A stretch of 17,928 nucleotides of DNA from SVTX01 sp045585895 (GTDB lineage Bacteria; Bacillota; Clostridia; Oscillospirales; CAG-272), in the NCBI GenBank assembly GCA_045585895.1, contig JAZMZI010000116.1, positions 1-17,928 of the forward strand, in the 5' to 3' direction. This document shows, in pieces, positions 7,818 through 15,557 of the stretch; the stretch's first letter is position 1, and each line of letters begins with the position of its first letter. Below the pieces are notes generated by a model. It worked only from the letters and a program-made list of their open reading frames with translations. It was not told the origin of the DNA and ran no database searches. Both the position numbers and the translations under genes were made by a program.

Positions 7818-9443
7818 TTATTCGATCGGCTGAAACCTTTCGATTATTGCCATCGCGGTTTTCACACCGTCAACCGCGGCGCTGGTAATACCACCCGCGT
7901 ATCCCGCGCCCTCTCCGCAGGGATAAATGCTTTTTTTACCGAGGGCTGTCATATTCTCGCCGCGAAGTATACGCAAAGGCGAGCTTGTCCTTGTCTCGGC
8001 ACCCGACAGAAGGGCGGTATCCGAAGCAAAGCCTTTTATCTTTTTGTCAAAGGATGCAAGACCGTAACGAAGCGAGGCGCAAACGTAATTCGGCAACACG
8101 TCGTCCATACTTGCACATTTATAATTCGTTCCGCCCATATACGTGGGCTTCACTATGCTCGGCTCACTGCCGACTCTGCCCGAGAGGAAATCTCCCACGG
8201 TCTGCACGGGTACGGCGTATCCGCCGCCGCCCGCCGTGAAAGCGGCTCTCTCTATCCTTCTCTGAAATTCGATCGCTCCCAGCGGCAGACTTCCCTCCAC
8301 CGCTTCGAGATCCTCGGGTCTTACCGACACCGCCACCGCCGAATTGGAGTTTTCTCCGTCTCTGGCGTAACGGCTCATTCCGTTGACCACCACGCCGCCG
8401 CATTCGCTTGCCGCAGCCATGACCTCGCCTCCGGGGCACATACAGAAGGTATACACTCCCCGCTCTCCCTTGGTATCGGACAACGAGTACTCCGCAGCTC
8501 CGAGATTTTTGTGTCCCGCAAATCTGCCGTACAGCGCCTCCTCTATAAAGCTTCTTTTATGCTCTATTCTCACACCGACGGAGATAGGCTTGGCTATTAT
8601 ATCAAACTGATCTTCTATCAGCGTTCTGTAGGTATCCCTCGCACTGTGACCGAGAGCCAACACCACGCAGGACGCGTTTATATCACCGCTGCTCGTCCTT
8701 GCCGCAACGCTGCCGTCGGGAAGCTCTCTCATTCCGTCAAGTCGGCAACGGTATCTTACCTCTCCGCCGAGGCTTTCGATATAAGAAAGCATATTGTCCA
8801 CCACGATTCGGAGAACGTCGGTGCCGACGTGGGGCTTTGCCTTTATCTTTATCTCCTCGGGCGCGCCGAATCTTGCAAAGGTCTCAAGAACGTAGGCGCA
8901 TTTGGGATCGTTTATTCTCGTCAGAAGCTTTCCGTCGGAAAAAGTTCCCGCTCCGCCCGCGCCAAACTGCACGTTGGACTCGGTATCGAGGACGTGGGTA
9001 GTATAAAATCTCTCCATCGCCGCCACGCGGTCTCTTACTCCGTCACCTCGGTCGATAATAACAGGTCTGTACCCTTGTTCTGCCAGAATAAGAGCGCAAA
9101 ACATTCCCGCGGGGCCCATTCCCACAACGAGCGGCCTTGCCGTCATTTTTTCTTCGCCCCGAGAAAATTCAAGAGCCTCCTGCGCTATCCTTCTCGCGCC
9201 GAGAGCCTGAACCTTGGCTCTTTCCCTATCGGAAAGCGGCTCCCCCGAAAGAGCTACCGAGTAAATCAGTTTGATAGCCTCTTTTTTTCGGGCGTCGACG
9301 CTCTTTTTGCAGATATCAAGTCTTCTTCCTTTCAGCGACACGCCCACACCGCGAAGCTTTTTTTCTACGGCGGCTAAAGCGTCGCTCTCGGGTGAATCGG
9401 GCGAGAGCGCCAAGGAATCAAAAACAAACATTTCTTTTTCCAT
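7818..9443 (-). CDS. FAD-dependent dehydrogenase, COG2509-type (uncharacterised)
   Basis: The 541-residue protein is a flavoprotein of the family annotated as NAD(FAD)-utilising dehydrogenase or uncharacterised FAD-dependent dehydrogenase. An N-terminal domain of about 95 residues precedes the Rossmann dinucleotide-binding motif VVGMGPAGMFCALILAEQGY (106-125; GxGxxG at 108-113). A GAGGAGTFSDGKL segment follows. Near the C-terminus, YPCGEGAGYAGGITSAAVDG (507-526) is the second FAD-contacting motif, typical of this family. The substrate is not known for the family. The gene starts 6 bases after the ybbR stop; the ATG has only a weak ribosome binding site, so translational coupling is likely. 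Its place directly after cdaA-ybbR is where glmM is usually found. Confidence 0.85.
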   Translation of the reverse strand: MEKEMFVFDSLALSPDSPESDALAAVEKKLRGVGVSLKGRRLDICKKSVDARKKEAIKLIYSVALSGEPLSDRERAKVQALGARRIAQEALEFSRGEEKMTARPLVVGMGPAGMFCALILAEQGYRPVIIDRGDGVRDRVAAMERFYTTHVLDTESNVQFGAGGAGTFSDGKLLTRINDPKCAYVLETFARFGAPEEIKIKAKPHVGTDVLRIVVDNMLSYIESLGGEVRYRCRLDGMRELPDGSVAARTSSGDINASCVVLALGHSARDTYRTLIEDQFDIIAKPISVGVRIEHKRSFIEEALYGRFAGHKNLGAAEYSLSDTKGERGVYTFCMCPGGEVMAAASECGGVVVNGMSRYARDGENSNSAVAVSVRPEDLEAVEGSLPLGAIEFQRRIERAAFTAGGGGYAVPVQTVGDFLSGRVGSEPSIVKPTYMGGTNYKCASMDDVLPNYVCASLRYGLASFDKKIKGFASDTALLSGAETRTSSPLRILRGENMTALGKKSIYPCGEGAGYAGGITSAAVDGVKTAMAIIERFQPIE

Positions 9444-9449
9444 CGACTA

Positions 9450-10226
9450 TCATTCGGTCACATCCCCGCTCTCGGAAGAGATTTCTTCCGCGGGAGTCTT
9501 TTCGGTTATGGTTACGGAGATAGATTTCGTCAGAACCGTGACCGCGTTCATAGTGTCTATTTCCTCGCCGAATTTATCGTAATACTTTACGCTGGAGAAA
9601 TTGTCGGTCACGCCCTCGTGAAGCTCTCCGTCTATTCTGAACTCGGCAACGGCTATATTCTTCACTATGCTTCTGGGTCCGCTTATTTCCAGTGTATTTA
9701 TCGAAGGTGTTCCTTCAAACCTATCTCCACCGTCTCCGCCAAAGCTGACCTTTACGGCGGGGATGGTATGAACTTCCTTATAATCTGCGTAGACCAACAC
9801 GTTTCCGGGGAACTTTTCAACTATGATGCTTGAATTTTCGGGCAACTTGATATTGAGAGGCAGATTGGTGGGCTTTGCCTCGGTAATACCGCCGACCTCT
9901 ATCGTTGCCTTGTAATCCGATTCTGAATACTGTTTAAGATCGCGGTTAGTACCCTTTACGGTTACGGTTACTGTTCTCTCGCCCAAGCCGTACACCATCA
10001 TACCGGCACTCTCAAGGGTCTCGACACCCGTAAGCTCAACGCGGAGAGTAACGGTCTCGGTCATATCGGCATCGTTTACGTTTACCATATACAGCCAAAT
10101 ACCGAGCGCTATGATAACGCACAGTATTCTGGGAAACAGATCCAGCTTTCTTTTGGGAGCGTGATCGACGGTTATGGAATCGGTACCGTTATTATCGGGA
10201 TCCTTCATAAAATCAAATTGTTTCAT
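9450..10226 (-). CDS. cdaR: YbbR-domain protein, CdaA regulator (CdaR-like)
   Basis: In Firmicutes YbbR/CdaR proteins are membrane-anchored extracytoplasmic partners of CdaA that modulate c-di-AMP synthesis. From the ATG at 10226 this product has 258 residues: a short cytoplasmic N-terminus, one hydrophobic segment LFPRILCVIIALGIWLYMV (about 31-49), then a beta-rich outer region with repeats of YbbR type (VTVTVKGTNRDL, LEISGPRSIVKNI). It is shorter than the Bacillus protein, so it probably has about two YbbR repeats rather than four. A TTG at 10232 is also in frame, but GGAGGAG lies about 10 bases before the ATG and too close to the TTG. The cdaA stop is only 2 bases before the ATG. The last residues are acidic. 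Confidence 0.88.
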   Translation of the reverse strand: MKQFDFMKDPDNNGTDSITVDHAPKRKLDLFPRILCVIIALGIWLYMVNVNDADMTETVTLRVELTGVETLESAGMMVYGLGERTVTVTVKGTNRDLKQYSESDYKATIEVGGITEAKPTNLPLNIKLPENSSIIVEKFPGNVLVYADYKEVHTIPAVKVSFGGDGGDRFEGTPSINTLEISGPRSIVKNIAVAEFRIDGELHEGVTDNFSSVKYYDKFGEEIDTMNAVTVLTKSISVTITEKTPAEEISSESGDVTE

Positions 10227-10228
10227 GA

Positions 10229-11203
10229 TCAATCTGCTCCTCCGTTTCCGTCTTTTTCATCGGACTTTTTGCTTTTTGCAAAAAATCCTTTTTTCTTTTC
10301 GGGCTTGACCGACATATCAGCAACGTTCTTACCCGTCAGGAGCTTAAACAAATCGTCGCGCAGATCGCTGGACTTATGCTGTCCGCCCTTGCCTATATCG
10401 TGATAACCGCGCTTTAGCAACTTATTGTTAGCGATCGAAATATTTCCCGACTCCTCCGAGACGACGATCACTACGGCGTCGCTGACCTCGCTTATCTTAA
10501 ACGCCGCCCTGTGACGGGTTCCGAGACCTTCAAGCTGCGGGTTATTCTCGGATATCGTCTTCGACTTACTGGATGCGGCAACTATCCTTCCGTCTCTGAT
10601 TATAACGGCTCCGTCGTGAAGCGGAGATTTGTTTACGAAAATATTGCAGAGGAGCTGACGCGAAACTATCGCGTCGAGGGGAGTACCCTCGCTCATCTGA
10701 TTGCGGAGTCTGCCCTGTCTTTCGAGTACGATAAGTGCGCCCTCACCTTTCTGGGAAAGCTCGAAAGCCGCCGCGCTGATCTCCTCGACCATATGGAGAA
10801 TTATCTCGTCGTCGGTAGTATGGCGAGTTCTGATTCGCTTAATGTTCATCGATGTCCTTGCGCCGAACTCCTCAAGAACGTCACGAAGCTCGGGCTGAAA
10901 CAAGACCACCAACGCGATAATACCCACGGTATAGAAATTCTGAAGAATCGAATTGATCGCCACCATTCCCAGAATATCGCTGACCACGTAAAGACCCAGC
11001 AGAAATCCGAGTCCTATAATAGTCCTTCCCGCGTGTCTGTCGCGCACGAATTTATAGATCATATATATAAGCTGACCCAAAAGCAATATATCGAGTATAT
11101 TTACAAGCTCGATATTTACCAAGGGGAAAACTATATAATCCTGCAAAAACGCAAGTATTCTATCCCAGATCGGAACAGATGAAAGTGCAGTTATACCAAG
11201 CAT
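10229..11203 (-). CDS. cdaA: Diadenylate cyclase CdaA
   Basis: CdaA condenses two ATP into cyclic di-AMP, which controls potassium and osmolyte transport and cell-wall balance. The 324-residue protein has three N-terminal hydrophobic helices (about 34-51, 60-80 and 90-103). The DAC domain follows, with catalytic LHDGAVIIRDGRI (DGA at 197-199) and GLGTRHRAA (RHR at 230-232). The preceding VLFQPELRDVLEEFG is the usual junction between the membrane part and the DAC domain. About 50 residues after GYHDIGKGG form a Lys/Asp/Gly-rich, probably disordered tail, making it longer than the roughly 270-residue Bacillus enzyme. An AAAGGA site precedes the ATG. It lies 45 bases after pncB and directly before ybbR, the conserved cdaA-cdaR arrangement. 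Confidence 0.95.
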   Translation of the reverse strand: MLGITALSSVPIWDRILAFLQDYIVFPLVNIELVNILDILLLGQLIYMIYKFVRDRHAGRTIIGLGFLLGLYVVSDILGMVAINSILQNFYTVGIIALVVLFQPELRDVLEEFGARTSMNIKRIRTRHTTDDEIILHMVEEISAAAFELSQKGEGALIVLERQGRLRNQMSEGTPLDAIVSRQLLCNIFVNKSPLHDGAVIIRDGRIVAASSKSKTISENNPQLEGLGTRHRAAFKISEVSDAVVIVVSEESGNISIANNKLLKRGYHDIGKGGQHKSSDLRDDLFKLLTGKNVADMSVKPEKKKGFFAKSKKSDEKDGNGGAD

Positions 11204-11248
11204 TTTTTAATCCTTTCTCCAAATCGGAGCATTTTTCATTTTCCTAAC

Positions 11249-12715
11249 TCACTGACCCTTTTTGTTGGAATTTGCGCCCGCCTTAAGCATATTGTGCTTA
11301 ATGTCCCAAAGCTTTTGCGAAAGGTCAACGTAATAATTATGAGGATTGGTAAATCTCTTTACCTCTTCCCACATTCCCTCGATCTCTCTCTTGTGTCTTT
11401 CTCTGATCTCCTCAAGGGTGGGAAGCTCGTAGACCTGTTTACCGTTCTTAAAGACCTGAACCTGAAGCTCCTCCGCAGTGAAGTTCTCCATGGTTTTTCT
11501 CTTCCAGACGTGTACGGGATCGAATATTTCAAGGGGCTTCGTATCATCAATGATCTCGTCGAATACGCAGATAATATCGGCTTCCGCCTTACCGGTGTCT
11601 CTTCCGCGGAGGCGGTAGAGCTTCTTGAAGTGAGGAGTGGTGATCTTACCTACGTTTTCACTGATCTTTATCTTGGGACGAACGGTTCCGTCCTCGTCCT
11701 CAACGGCGCAAAGCTTGTATACCGCGCCGAATACGGGATGGCTCTTTGCCGTAATAAGTCTCTCACCGACGCCAAAGCCGTCGACCTCAGCGCCCTGACG
11801 GATAAGCTCGCGGATTATATACTCGTCGAGAGAGTTGGAAACGATGATCTTACACTCGGTCCAGCCCGCGTCGTCGAGCATCTTGCGGCATTTCTTGGTG
11901 AGATAGGTGATATCTCCCGAGTCGATTCTGATTCCGCACTTGGTGATTCCCTTGGGTTTGAGCACCTCGTTAAATACTTTTATAGCATTGGGAATACCCG
12001 ATTCGGTTACGTTATAGGTATCCACGAGAAGCGTCGCGTTATTGGGGTATATCTCGCAATAGGTTTTAAACGCCTCGTACTCGGTATCGAACATCTGAAC
12101 CCATGAGTGCGCCATAGTGCCCGTTGCGGGTACACCGAAGACCTCGTCGGTAATAGTGCAGGCGGTAGCGCCCACGCCGCCGATGTAAGCTGCTCTTGCT
12201 CCGAGGATCGCCGCGTCTGCGCCCTGCGCGCGACGGGAACCGAACTCACTGATAAGTCTGCCCTTTGCCGCTCTGGTAAGACGCGCCGCTTTTGTTGCGA
12301 TAAGCGACTGGTGGTTTATCATCATAAGGATGTACGTTTCTATAAACTGAGCTTCTATCGCCTTTGCTCTTACCGTCATAAGAGGCTCGCCCGGAAACAC
12401 CACGGTTCCCTCGGGAATAGCCCATATATCTCCCGTAAACTTGAAGCCACGCAGATATTCAAGGAAGCCTTCGTCAAAAATATTTTTGGAACGGAGGTAA
12501 TTTATATCGTCCTCGTCGAAATGCAGATCGTTGATATACTCGACGATCTGTTCAAGTCCCGCAGCCACGGCAAATCCGCCCCCGTCGGGATTATCACGGT
12601 AAAAAACGTCGAAATAAACGGTTTTGTCTTTAATGCCGCACTTGAAATATCCGTTACTCATCGTTAGCTCGTAAAAATCGCAAAGCATTGTAAGATTTCT
12701 GCTGATGTTTTTCAT
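11249..12715 (-). CDS. pncB: Nicotinate phosphoribosyltransferase
   Basis: This enzyme converts nicotinate and PRPP to nicotinate mononucleotide, the entry step of NAD salvage (Preiss-Handler pathway). It has 488 residues from the ATG at 12715, the usual size of the Firmicutes form. Visible landmarks are MLCDFYELTM at the N-terminus, EFGSRRAQG (about 157-165), GTMAHSWVQMF with the histidine (about 203) that is phosphorylated in the family, and the phosphoribosyl-binding IRIDSGD and FGVGERLIT segments. A TTG two codons upstream is in frame but immediately abuts the AAGGAAG ribosome binding site, which is correctly spaced for the ATG. A strong promoter lies about 70 bases upstream and a terminator seals off the preceding gene. 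This gene may therefore begin a long operon running into cdaA. Confidence 0.95.
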   Translation of the reverse strand: MKNISRNLTMLCDFYELTMSNGYFKCGIKDKTVYFDVFYRDNPDGGGFAVAAGLEQIVEYINDLHFDEDDINYLRSKNIFDEGFLEYLRGFKFTGDIWAIPEGTVVFPGEPLMTVRAKAIEAQFIETYILMMINHQSLIATKAARLTRAAKGRLISEFGSRRAQGADAAILGARAAYIGGVGATACTITDEVFGVPATGTMAHSWVQMFDTEYEAFKTYCEIYPNNATLLVDTYNVTESGIPNAIKVFNEVLKPKGITKCGIRIDSGDITYLTKKCRKMLDDAGWTECKIIVSNSLDEYIIRELIRQGAEVDGFGVGERLITAKSHPVFGAVYKLCAVEDEDGTVRPKIKISENVGKITTPHFKKLYRLRGRDTGKAEADIICVFDEIIDDTKPLEIFDPVHVWKRKTMENFTAEELQVQVFKNGKQVYELPTLEEIRERHKREIEGMWEEVKRFTNPHNYYVDLSQKLWDIKHNMLKAGANSNKKGQ

Positions 12716-12785
12716 TTTCAACTTCCTTTCGAGACTGTTAATCTAAAAAATTTGCACAATGATCCATTATAATTTAATTATATAT

Positions 12786-12814
12786 ATTATACTGTTATTT
12801 AAAATAAAAGTCAA
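12786..12814 (-). promoter_or_regulatory. Sigma-A type promoter for pncB and downstream genes
   Basis: On the minus strand, TTGACT (-35, 12809-12814) and TATAAT (-10, 12786-12791) are separated by exactly 17 bases in very AT-rich DNA. This is a near-consensus promoter. It lies between the terminator of the upstream membrane-protein gene and the pncB ribosome binding site, giving a leader of about 60 bases. No further hairpin or riboswitch is evident in the leader. Confidence 0.85.
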
Positions 12815-12873
12815 TAGATTTTTTCAATAATACAAAGGATTTTTTCCTTTTTTTGATTTTAAACGGGTTTACG

Positions 12874-12904
12874 AAAAAAGAGGGCAGGTTTCCCTGTCCC
12901 CTTT
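12874..12904 (-). terminator. Intrinsic terminator after the membrane-protein gene
   Basis: On the minus strand AAAGGGGACAGG pairs with CCTGCCCTCTTT across a GAAA loop, with one A-C mismatch and one G-T pair. The stem runs directly into TTTTTT. It lies 14 bases after the stop codon of the membrane-protein gene and upstream of the pncB promoter, so it marks an operon boundary. Confidence 0.88.
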
Positions 12905-12917
12905 ATCGATACGATTA

Positions 12918-13685
12918 TTACTTCGCCTTGTTTTTTGCCGCCTCGCCGAGTATCCTCGAAAGGATCAGAACGATCACGCCGTAACAAAGCACGCCCGCCG
13001 CGATCTCCAAAACGTAGGTCAACCCCATTATCAACCAAGTAGTACCCTTTTCGGGGAATCCCGAAACGATAACGGTATAAACGTCGTTGATAAGTCTGAC
13101 CAAAGCCCTCAAAGCACGGTCGGTCACGGCGCAAGCAAAAGCGGCGCCCAAATAAGGATTTTTCAAATACACGACGTTGGCAAAAGGATACTCGCCGTCA
13201 CGAAGAGAGAGATATCCCTTCTTGCCGTTTCTCCTGAGCTTCGCAATATGCCCAACGACCACAAGAACGATTATAAGCTGTACCGCTTCAAGAGCACTGT
13301 AATACAGAAGGTCTGCGACGTCCCACAGCCACTCGGCGGGAACGCTGCCGTTAACAGCCCAGTCCGCAAAGGTATTCAACGCGTACTTATATACGGTCGC
13401 GCCGATAAAAATTATAACTCCCCATCCGAATTCCTTTACGGAAAACGCAAAAACGCCGAAGATCAGAAGACCGTACGCGGCTGATATTGCAAAAAGCTCC
13501 ACTACGGTATAGGCATACTCCAGAAGCATCGGTATTACCGTTTCGGAGTACATGATATCGTTTGAAGTCAGCGTGCTGACGGGATAAACGACCGCACAAA
13601 TAAGAGTGTACGCCACGAAGAGCACGATTGCCATAACGCAACACACGCGTCTTTGCACCGCCAACTCATTTTTTAAAAAACTCAT
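12918..13685 (-). CDS. Predicted six-helix integral membrane protein, unknown function
   Basis: I do not recognise this family. From the ATG at 13685 the product has 255 residues and about six hydrophobic segments: VCCVMAIVLFVAYTLICAVV near the N-terminus, then YAYTVVELFAISAAYGLLIF, WGVIIFIGATVYKYALN, an ALEAVQLIIVLVVVGHIAKL helix, a weaker segment near GAAFACAVTDRALRAL, and VLEIAAGVLCYGVIVLILSR at the end. A short basic loop (KLRRNGKKG) suggests a cytoplasmic side in the middle. The C-terminus ends in basic residues. No catalytic motif is visible. Longer starts (ATG at 13697, GTG at 13736) are possible; GAGGTG lies 4 bases before the chosen ATG. It follows the aminotransferase by about 97 bases and ends at a clear terminator, so it may be the last gene of the lrp-aminotransferase unit. 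Confidence 0.75.
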   Translation of the reverse strand: MSFLKNELAVQRRVCCVMAIVLFVAYTLICAVVYPVSTLTSNDIMYSETVIPMLLEYAYTVVELFAISAAYGLLIFGVFAFSVKEFGWGVIIFIGATVYKYALNTFADWAVNGSVPAEWLWDVADLLYYSALEAVQLIIVLVVVGHIAKLRRNGKKGYLSLRDGEYPFANVVYLKNPYLGAAFACAVTDRALRALVRLINDVYTVIVSGFPEKGTTWLIMGLTYVLEIAAGVLCYGVIVLILSRILGEAAKNKAK

Positions 13686-13782
13686 TAAGCACCTCATAAT
13701 AACCAAGCTCACTCCGAGCCTTTGATCATCCCGCACCAGAAAAGCCGACTAAATCCGCTTTTTCAAGAGCGCTTTTTAAAAT

Positions 13783-14958
13783 TTATTGAAGCTCCTTCAA
13801 AAATTCCTCTATTCTCGAAAGCGCTTCCTTGATATGGTCGACGGAATAGCAGTAAGAGGCTCTGATAAAGCCCTCTCCGCACTCTCCGAACGCGCTTCCG
13901 GGAACCACCGCCACCTTCTTTGAAAGCAACAGCTTTTCACAGAATTCCTCGCTGGAAAGTCCCGTATTTTTCACCGACGGGAAGCAATAAAAAGCTCCCT
14001 TCGGCTCAAAGCAATCCATACCCAGCTTATTAAAGCCGTGAACCATAAGTCTGCGGCGCATATCATACTCGGAGACCATGTGCAGAACGTCCTCATCGCC
14101 GTTGCGAAGCGCCTCTACCGCCGCGTACTGAGATGTGGTGGGCGCGCTCATAATGGCAAACTGATGTATTTTCGTCATCTGCGCGATTACGGGAGCGGGA
14201 GCGCAGGCGTAGCCCATTCTCCAGCCCGTCATAGAATAGGATTTTGAGAAGCCGTTTACTACCACGGTCCTCTCTCTCATTCCCTCGACAGAAGCGATTG
14301 AAACGTGATTTTTGCCGCCGTAGGTAAGCTCCGAATATATCTCGTCGGAAAGGACGCAGACGTCAGTGCCATAAAGCACCTCGGCAATCGCCTCAAGATC
14401 CTCTTTCTCCATTACAGCACCCGTGGGATTGCTTGGGAACGGGAACACGAGAAGCTTGGTCTTTTCCGTGATAGCTTCGCGAAGCTCCTTTGCCGTTAAG
14501 CGAAACTCGTTCTCCGCCTTAAGCTCCACGATAACGGGAACACCGCCCGAAAGACGGACGATAGGCTCGTAGCAAACGAAGCTTGGTTGGGGAATGATAA
14601 CCTCGTCTCCGGGGGCAACCAAAGCGCGGATAGCTCCGTCGATACCCTCACTTCCGCCAACGGTAACGAGGACCTCGCTGCTGGGATCATACTCAAGACC
14701 GTAGCGGCGCGAAAGATAGGAGCATATCTCCTGACGGAGTTCTATAAGTCCCGAATTGGAGGTATATCTCGTCTTGCTGTTTTCAAGCGACTTGATACCC
14801 GCCCTTCGGATATGCCACGGCGTGGGAAAATCGGGCTCACCGACACCGAGGGATATAACTCCCTCCATGCTTGCGGCAATATCAAAAAACCTTCTTATTC
14901 CCGAAGGCTTTATATCGTTGACCACCGTGGGATTCAGTATTTTTGCGTAGTCGATCAT
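13783..14958 (-). CDS. PLP-dependent class I/II aminotransferase
   Basis: The 391-residue protein has the fold-type I aminotransferase pattern of COG0436. A pyridine-ring aspartate lies in VLSDEIYSEL (D205). NPTG is at 177-180. The Schiff-base lysine is in VNGFSKSYSMTGWRMGYA (K239). The substrate carboxylate-binding arginine is in FIRASYCYS (R366). Such enzymes transfer amino groups between amino acids (aspartate, alanine, aromatic or others) and 2-oxo acids; the exact substrate cannot be read from sequence. The start overlaps the Lrp-family gene by four bases (ATGA), a sign of translational coupling. The regulator therefore probably controls this enzyme and may sense a related amino acid. 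AGAGGTG lies 10 bases before the ATG. Confidence 0.93.
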   Translation of the reverse strand: MIDYAKILNPTVVNDIKPSGIRRFFDIAASMEGVISLGVGEPDFPTPWHIRRAGIKSLENSKTRYTSNSGLIELRQEICSYLSRRYGLEYDPSSEVLVTVGGSEGIDGAIRALVAPGDEVIIPQPSFVCYEPIVRLSGGVPVIVELKAENEFRLTAKELREAITEKTKLLVFPFPSNPTGAVMEKEDLEAIAEVLYGTDVCVLSDEIYSELTYGGKNHVSIASVEGMRERTVVVNGFSKSYSMTGWRMGYACAPAPVIAQMTKIHQFAIMSAPTTSQYAAVEALRNGDEDVLHMVSEYDMRRRLMVHGFNKLGMDCFEPKGAFYCFPSVKNTGLSSEEFCEKLLLSKKVAVVPGSAFGECGEGFIRASYCYSVDHIKEALSRIEEFLKELQ

Positions 14959-15437
14959 AAGGAATAAGCACCTCTGTCGTCCTGCTCCTCGCCAACGAGG
15001 ACTACGTCAAGCTCCTTGTAGCGGCGGAGCACGAAATGGGTGGCGGTGCTGGTTACGCCGTGCATAGTCGCCAGCTCCTTTGCCACGAACATAGCAACCT
15101 CCTGAAAGGTCTTTCCCTTGACTATAACGGTCAGGTCGTACGCTCCCGACATAAGGTAGACGGTCTCCACCTCTTTATACTTCATAACGGTCTCGGCGAT
15201 CTTTTCGAAGCCGTACTCATCCTGAGGAATAACCTTAAGCTCTATCAGCGCGCTGACTGATGCGTGGTCAAGCTTCTCCCAGTCGATAACCGTTTTATAT
15301 CCCTTTATTATTCCCGCATTTTCAAGCTCGGTAATATCAGCCTTGACTTTCTCTTGGCTCATACCCGTCATAGTAGCGATATCCTCTACCGACGCGCGGG
15401 CATTGTCGGCAAGGACCCTTAAAACTCTGGTATCCAT
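14955..15437 (-). CDS. Lrp/AsnC family transcriptional regulator
   Basis: The 160-residue protein has the usual Lrp/AsnC size and layout. A helix-turn-helix domain occupies about residues 3-50 (NARASVEDIATMTGMSQEKV as the recognition region). An alpha/beta RAM ligand-binding domain follows from about 60 to 150 (ALIELKVIPQDEYGFEKIAE; YLMSGAYDLTVIVKGKTFQE). These proteins bind DNA as oligomers and respond to amino acids. The ATG is preceded by GGAG at 7 bases. Immediately before that ribosome binding site lies a T-run and a strong hairpin (15449-15489), so expression may depend on readthrough. The gene overlaps the aminotransferase by four bases, which it probably regulates together with itself. 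Confidence 0.92.
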   Translation of the reverse strand: MDTRVLRVLADNARASVEDIATMTGMSQEKVKADITELENAGIIKGYKTVIDWEKLDHASVSALIELKVIPQDEYGFEKIAETVMKYKEVETVYLMSGAYDLTVIVKGKTFQEVAMFVAKELATMHGVTSTATHFVLRRYKELDVVLVGEEQDDRGAYSL

Positions 15438-15448
15438 ATCAAATCTCC

Positions 15449-15489
15449 AAAAAAACTTGGGGGGGGTGCAAACACATTGCTTGCACCCC
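15449..15489 (-). terminator. Terminator-like hairpin in the leader of the Lrp gene
   Basis: On the minus strand GGGGTGCAA (15481-15489) pairs perfectly with TTGCACCCC (15463-15471) around a 9-base loop. It is followed by CCCCAAG and a run of seven T. The T-run is seven bases away from the stem, which weakens the terminator reading. The right arm runs into an eight-base C tract (G8 on the plus strand at 15459-15466). The T-run abuts the GGAG ribosome binding site of the Lrp gene. It could terminate transcription of the small P-loop gene, act as an attenuator for the regulator, or both. No convincing promoter was found downstream of it. Confidence 0.45.
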
Positions 15490-15557
15490 GAAAATATTCG
15501 ATCTGCAAAAGCGCATAATACGCCCCTTCAGACACGAAAAGCTATATCAAAACTCTA

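Noticed and set aside
12834..12850. AAAGGA/TCCTTT hairpin followed by T-rich sequence on the plus strand
   Set aside because: The stem is only six weak pairs and no plus-strand gene leads into it. The nearby terminator at 12874-12904 explains the operon end.
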